DNA of 64,000 nt, taken from Rhodococcus oryzae. Its GTDB lineage: Bacteria; Actinomycetota; Actinomycetes; Mycobacteriales; Mycobacteriaceae. The stretch lies in NCBI RefSeq assembly GCF_005049235.1, contig NZ_SUMD01000002.1:537927-601926 (forward strand). Reading direction: 5' to 3'. The translations under genes and the position numbers were made by a program. Below are positions 59,102-64,000 of the stretch, in pieces (position 1 is the stretch's first letter; each line of letters opens with the position of its first letter). The notes below the pieces were generated by a model. That model was not told where the DNA came from. It made no database searches and saw only the letters and a program-made list of their open reading frames with translations.

Positions 59102-60340
59102 TCAGGCCGGGAGGGCGGGGCTGCGCCTGGTGGTGCTCGCGCGCTCGGCAACCCAGACCAGGAAGGTGGCGAGGGCGAGCGCACCCCCGAGTGCGCTCAC
59201 CCCGGCCCATCCGCCGCGCACCCAGGCGACGGCGGTCAGCGCCGAGCCCGCGGCGCCGCCGACGAAGAAGGCCGTCATGAACGCGGAGTTCAGCCGGTTG
59301 CGGATCTCGGGGGCCAGGGCATAGATGACGTTCTGGTTGCTGTTGAGAACCGACTGCTGCGCCACCGTCAGGGCGATCGCGCCCGCCAGCAGCCACACCA
59401 GCGACGTCGCCCCCGCGGCGATCGCCAGCCAGGACATCGCCAGGAGTGCGGTGCCGACGCCGGACACCCACTGCACGTACCCGCGGTCGGCAAGCCTGCC
59501 GGCCACCGGGGTGGCGATCGTCCCCGCGACGCCGACCAGACCGAAGAGGCCGATCACCGCCTCCGACCACGAGTAGTGGTCCCCGACCAGCAGGAAGGTG
59601 ACGGACGTCCAGAACACGTTGAACGACGCGAGCGAGAGCGCGGCGATGACGGCCCGCCAACGCAACACGGGTTCGGTTCGGAACAGGACGACGGTCGAGC
59701 GAAGCAGCGAGGGGTACGACATCCCGGCGGGAGTGTGCAGGCGGGGCAGGACGCGCAACAGCAACACCGCGACCACGGTCAGCAGCACCGCGTTGACCCA
59801 GTAGACCGTGCGCCAGCCGCCGAACTCCGACAACATTCCCGAGACGGTCCGCGCCAGCAGTCCGCCGAGCAGGAGGCCGCTCATCACGGTGCCCACCACC
59901 CGGCCGCGATGTTCCGGATCAGCGAGCGCCACCGCGAAGGTCACCAGCACCTGTGCGGCCACCGAGGTGATGGCGGCGAGGGCGGTGCCCGCCAGCAGGA
60001 CCGCACCGTTGGGGGCGGCGGCCGACATCAGGAGGAACACCGCGGTGGCCCCGAACAGCACCACCGCGAGGCGGCGCCGCTCCAGGAGATCTCCGAGCGG
60101 CAGCAGCAGGATCAGCCCCAGGGCGTAGCCGGCCTGGGCGGCGGTGACGACCATCGCCGCCGTCGAGGTGCTGAGCTGGAGGTCCTGGCGGATCACGTCC
60201 AGGAGCGGTTGTGCGAAGTAGTTGCCCGCCGCCACGAGTCCGGTCGAGACCGACATGAGAAGCAGCAGCCCTCGGCTCAGGCCGCCCGCGGCTTCGGGAG
60301 CGGCTGCACGCGGTGTGGTTCGCGGCATCACGTTTGTCAT
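59102..60340 (-). CDS. MFS transporter
   Basis: 412 residues, about 12 membrane spans. MFS signatures: LLLPLGDLLERRRLAVVLF (loop 2-3), and in the second half VGVAGTIATPVAGRLADRGY. Probably a drug or quinone exporter. The ATG at 60340 gives MTNVMPRTT; a later start is possible. First gene of the minus-strand operon, divergent from lysR with 79 bp between. Confidence 0.9.
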   Translation of the reverse strand: MTNVMPRTTPRAAAPEAAGGLSRGLLLLMSVSTGLVAAGNYFAQPLLDVIRQDLQLSTSTAAMVVTAAQAGYALGLILLLPLGDLLERRRLAVVLFGATAVFLLMSAAAPNGAVLLAGTALAAITSVAAQVLVTFAVALADPEHRGRVVGTVMSGLLLGGLLARTVSGMLSEFGGWRTVYWVNAVLLTVVAVLLLRVLPRLHTPAGMSYPSLLRSTVVLFRTEPVLRWRAVIAALSLASFNVFWTSVTFLLVGDHYSWSEAVIGLFGLVGVAGTIATPVAGRLADRGYVQWVSGVGTALLAMSWLAIAAGATSLVWLLAGAIALTVAQQSVLNSNQNVIYALAPEIRNRLNSAFMTAFFVGGAAGSALTAVAWVRGGWAGVSALGGALALATFLVWVAERASTTRRSPALPA

Positions 60341-60419
60341 GACCAAAAGCCTGGCCAAAAAAGATCAATGAGTCCAACACATGTTTGTCACCGCAACGAT
60401 CGTGATTCAAGATAGATGG

Positions 60420-61322
60420 ATGGAGCTTCAGCAGATGCGGTACGTCATCGCCGTCGCAGAGGAGAAGAACTTCACGCGAGCGGCCGAACGCTGCCTGGTT
60501 GTCCAGTCCGCGCTGAGCCACCAGATCGCGCGCCTGGAACGAGAGTTGGGCGCAAAGCTGTTCGACCGGACCAGTCGCCGGGTCGAGCTCACGCCCGCGG
60601 GCGAGGCGTTCCTCCCCGAGGCTCGGCAGAGCGTGGAGGCAGCGGAACGGGCCCGCGCGGAGGTCACCGCCGCCGCGGGCGAGGTCCGGGGTCGGCTCGC
60701 GATCGGTGCCATCCCGACTGTCGGTGCCGTCGACCTCGCCGCGTCGCTACGGGATTTCACGGCGCGCCACCCACAGGTGCAGATCAGTCTCCGGATGGGC
60801 GCGAGCGGCGATCACATCGATCAGATCCGCCAGGGCACAATGGATGTCGCCTTCCTGGGCCTGCCGCCCGGCGTGCAGCCAACGGGCGTCCGGGGCGTCG
60901 AACTGGCGCGCGGAGAACTGGTCGCGTTGATGGCGCCGGGGCATCCCCTCGCCGAGGCGAGGGGCCTCGACCTACAGGGGCTCGCCGACCAGGTGTTCGT
61001 CGATTTTCCGGCGGGCTCCGCCGGTCGAGCGCAGTCCGATCAGGCGTTCGCGGCCGTCGGTGTCCAGCGTCGCGTCGCCTTCGAGGTGATGGCGGTGGAT
61101 TTCTTCGCTCGGCTGATCCGGCAGGGCCTGTGCATCGGGTTGCTGCCGGCGTCCATCGTGTCGGAGTTCCCGGATCTGTGCGCCGTCGAGCTGCGCGATC
61201 CCCCGACCCGGGTCGAGCACTTGGTGTGGAGCCCGCGGCGGCCCACGCCCGCGGCCGCGGCCTATCTGTCCGGGCTGGGGGTCGCCGACGAGCAGCTCCT
61301 GTCGTCGCCGGGACGCCGGTAG
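60420..61322 (+). CDS. LysR-family regulator
   Basis: 300 residues. N-terminal HTH (1-60): QQMRYVIAVAEEKNFTRAAE, RCLVVQSALSHQIARLEREL, GAKLFDRTSRRVELTPAG. The substrate-binding domain follows from about 90. The ATG at 60420 is the standard LysR start. Divergent from the MFS gene, so it most likely activates or represses the MFS-NmrA-MarR-SnoaL-ABM operon in response to a small aromatic ligand. Confidence 0.93.
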   Translation: MELQQMRYVIAVAEEKNFTRAAERCLVVQSALSHQIARLERELGAKLFDRTSRRVELTPAGEAFLPEARQSVEAAERARAEVTAAAGEVRGRLAIGAIPTVGAVDLAASLRDFTARHPQVQISLRMGASGDHIDQIRQGTMDVAFLGLPPGVQPTGVRGVELARGELVALMAPGHPLAEARGLDLQGLADQVFVDFPAGSAGRAQSDQAFAAVGVQRRVAFEVMAVDFFARLIRQGLCIGLLPASIVSEFPDLCAVELRDPPTRVEHLVWSPRRPTPAAAAYLSGLGVADEQLLSSPGRR

Positions 61323-61342
61323 GTAAGGGTGGCGCGCCGCGC

Positions 61343-61828
61343 TCAGCGCGCCCGAGCCGCCTCGATCAGGCGGGACCGACTGATGTCCAGCAGCTCCAAT
61401 GTTCTTGCGGCGGTGCCGTGCTCGAGCTCCGCGACTCCGGCGACCACGTCCGCGCCCGAGATCGGCCTGCGCTCGGATTTAGCCAGCGCGGTCGCCCGCC
61501 TGAATGCGGCCTGCGCAGGTTCGGTCAGTCGCAGCGGTCCGGTCCTGGGCCGCTCGAGTGCCTGCGCACCGGAGCGACCGGCTTCGCTCAAACCCGCTGA
61601 GGTGAGGGCTTCTTCGTGCACGCGAGCGATCGCGTCGCGGAGTGCGCCCTGCGACACCCCTTCGCCGTCGAAGATGCGTTGCGCGGAACCGTCGGGCAGG
61701 GATAGGGCCGCGAGGAGCAGGTGCTCGGCTCCCGGGTTCTGATCGCCCAGACGGTCGGCCTCGGCCTCGGTCTCCGCGAACAACTGCTTCATGGTGCGCA
61801 TGTCACGCAGCGCGCGGGTGAACCTCAT
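61343..61828 (-). CDS. Stand-alone Clp N-terminal-domain protein
   Basis: 161 residues consisting of the ClpC-type N-domain. There are two pseudo-repeats, GAEHLLLAALSLPDGSAQ (about 33-50) and ISGADVVAGVAELEHGTAART (about 120-140), with no AAA+ or protease part. Such proteins can bind the same substrates or antibiotics as ClpC1's N-domain. It starts 3 bp after the upstream HTH gene (AAGGAG 7 nt before the ATG), so the two are one operon. Confidence 0.87.
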   Translation of the reverse strand: MRFTRALRDMRTMKQLFAETEAEADRLGDQNPGAEHLLLAALSLPDGSAQRIFDGEGVSQGALRDAIARVHEEALTSAGLSEAGRSGAQALERPRTGPLRLTEPAQAAFRRATALAKSERRPISGADVVAGVAELEHGTAARTLELLDISRSRLIEAARAR

Positions 61829-61831
61829 CGA

Positions 61832-62050
61832 CTACTCCTTGTCTGCGTGGCGGTTGAGCCGCCGGGCACGTGGGGGGCCAAGTCGCTTGTGTGCGGCCTG
61901 GCCGGAAATGCCGAGCGCCAGCCCGATCTGGGCCCAGGTCCAGCCGGCATCGAGCGCCTGTTCGACGGCTTCGATCTCGAGCTGATCGGCCCGTCGCCGA
62001 AGGGCGACCACGGACGCGAACGCCTGATCGGGACTCTCGCTCATGCTCAT
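61832..62050 (-). CDS. Small HTH DNA-binding protein
   Basis: 72 residues from the ATG at 62050; a second ATG at 62044 gives 70. HTH in the C-terminal half: VEQALDAGWTWAQIGLALGI then SGQAAHKRLGP. Likely repressor of its own operon with the Clp-N gene. Two inverted repeats with half-site TCAAC/GTTGA cover the promoter, and the first covers the ATG at 62050. The -10 position suggests a leaderless transcript starting near 62044. Confidence 0.82.
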   Translation of the reverse strand: MSMSESPDQAFASVVALRRRADQLEIEAVEQALDAGWTWAQIGLALGISGQAAHKRLGPPRARRLNRHADKE

Positions 62051-62065
62051 CAACTTAGGTTGATG
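62048..62065. promoter_or_regulatory. Operator site 1 of HTH/Clp-N operon
   Basis: CATCAACTTAGGTTGATG: 7-bp perfect arms around TTAG, overlapping the -10 and the possible ATG at 62050. Confidence 0.7.
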
Positions 62066-62080
62066 GGTGTGGCCTGTCAA
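62052..62080 (-). promoter_or_regulatory. Promoter of HTH/Clp-N operon
   Basis: On the minus strand TTGACA (62075-62080), exactly 17 nt, then TAAGTT (62052-62057). A start of transcription about 7 nt later coincides with the ATG at 62044, suggesting leaderless translation. Confidence 0.7.
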
Positions 62081-62090
62081 CCTTTGTTGA
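62077..62090. promoter_or_regulatory. Operator site 2 of HTH/Clp-N operon
   Basis: TCAACCTTTGTTGA: 5-bp arms, same 4-bp centre as site 1, centred 27 bp upstream of it, overlapping the -35. Confidence 0.65.
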
Positions 62091-62146
62091 TGGGGTGGTC
62101 TGAAGCCGTAGGTCGGCAGATTCGAAACCGCGCTGGTGAAAGTCCT

Positions 62147-64000
<1,854 letters not shown>

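Overview
The window is about 70% GC, with dense coding and many GTG/TTG starts. It belongs to a mycolic-acid-bearing actinobacterium (Mycobacteriales). AftD arabinosyltransferase, a DUF3068 protein, DUF2613, LpqI, HtdX/FabG4/FadA2/FadE5 and a DUF222-HNH gene all point there. A Rhodococcus- or Nocardia-like chromosome is most likely; the species cannot be told from sequence reading alone.

Region 1 (1-24.8 kb) is a conserved envelope-lipid core. From memory its order follows the M. tuberculosis Rv0223c-Rv0244c neighbourhood: aldehyde dehydrogenase, SAM methyltransferase, GT4 glycosyltransferase, large membrane protein, DUF3068, acyltransferase 3, aftD with its small DUF2613 partner, lpqI, TetR, htdX, fabG4. 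Genes not in that remembered order are mixed in: a phosphotransferase, a ROK kinase, a flippase, a Mut7-C protein, an isochorismate synthase and a universal stress protein. Theme: arabinogalactan/lipoarabinomannan decoration, muropeptide recycling and acyl chain handling. Two near-identical 75-bp palindromic units sit at gene ends here. A TetR operator beside the TetR gene recurs in the fabG4/fadA2 divergent promoter.

Region 2 (24.8-39.9 kb) continues with fadA2 and fadE5 but has acquired other genes between them: aldo/keto reductase, GH19-like muralytic enzyme, VanW-domain protein and DUF2236 protein. A decayed copy of a thiolase 3' end lies at about 28.73-28.80 kb. After fadE5 come a methyltransferase, an exported DUF4185 protein, a 2-oxoglutarate oxygenase, a FabH-type ketosynthase and a zinc alcohol dehydrogenase.

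Region 3 (40-57 kb) is more accessory. It holds two tandem paralogous exported Ig-repeat proteins, another exported protein, cspA and a TfoX-N protein. A cytoplasmic trypsin-like protease/NUC1 nuclease fusion follows, then a TetR-FAD dehydrogenase-SDR operon, a TetR/SnoaL/quinone-oxidoreductase unit, an orphan barstar-domain protein, and a DUF222-HNH gene with a LexA-type SOS box.

Region 4 (57-64 kb) has a five-gene minus-strand operon (ABM, SnoaL, MarR, NmrA-like, MFS) divergent from a LysR regulator. A two-gene HTH plus stand-alone Clp-N module follows, whose promoter is covered by paired operators. Last is the 3' part of a large iron-sulfur (Rv0338c-like) reductase that runs off the window end.

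No rRNA, tRNA, CRISPR array or insertion sequence was recognised. The observations most worth following up are the 75-bp stop-codon-abutting repeat, the Clp-N/HTH module, the protease-nuclease fusion, the shared TetR operators, and the common FGS C-terminal tail on three exported proteins.
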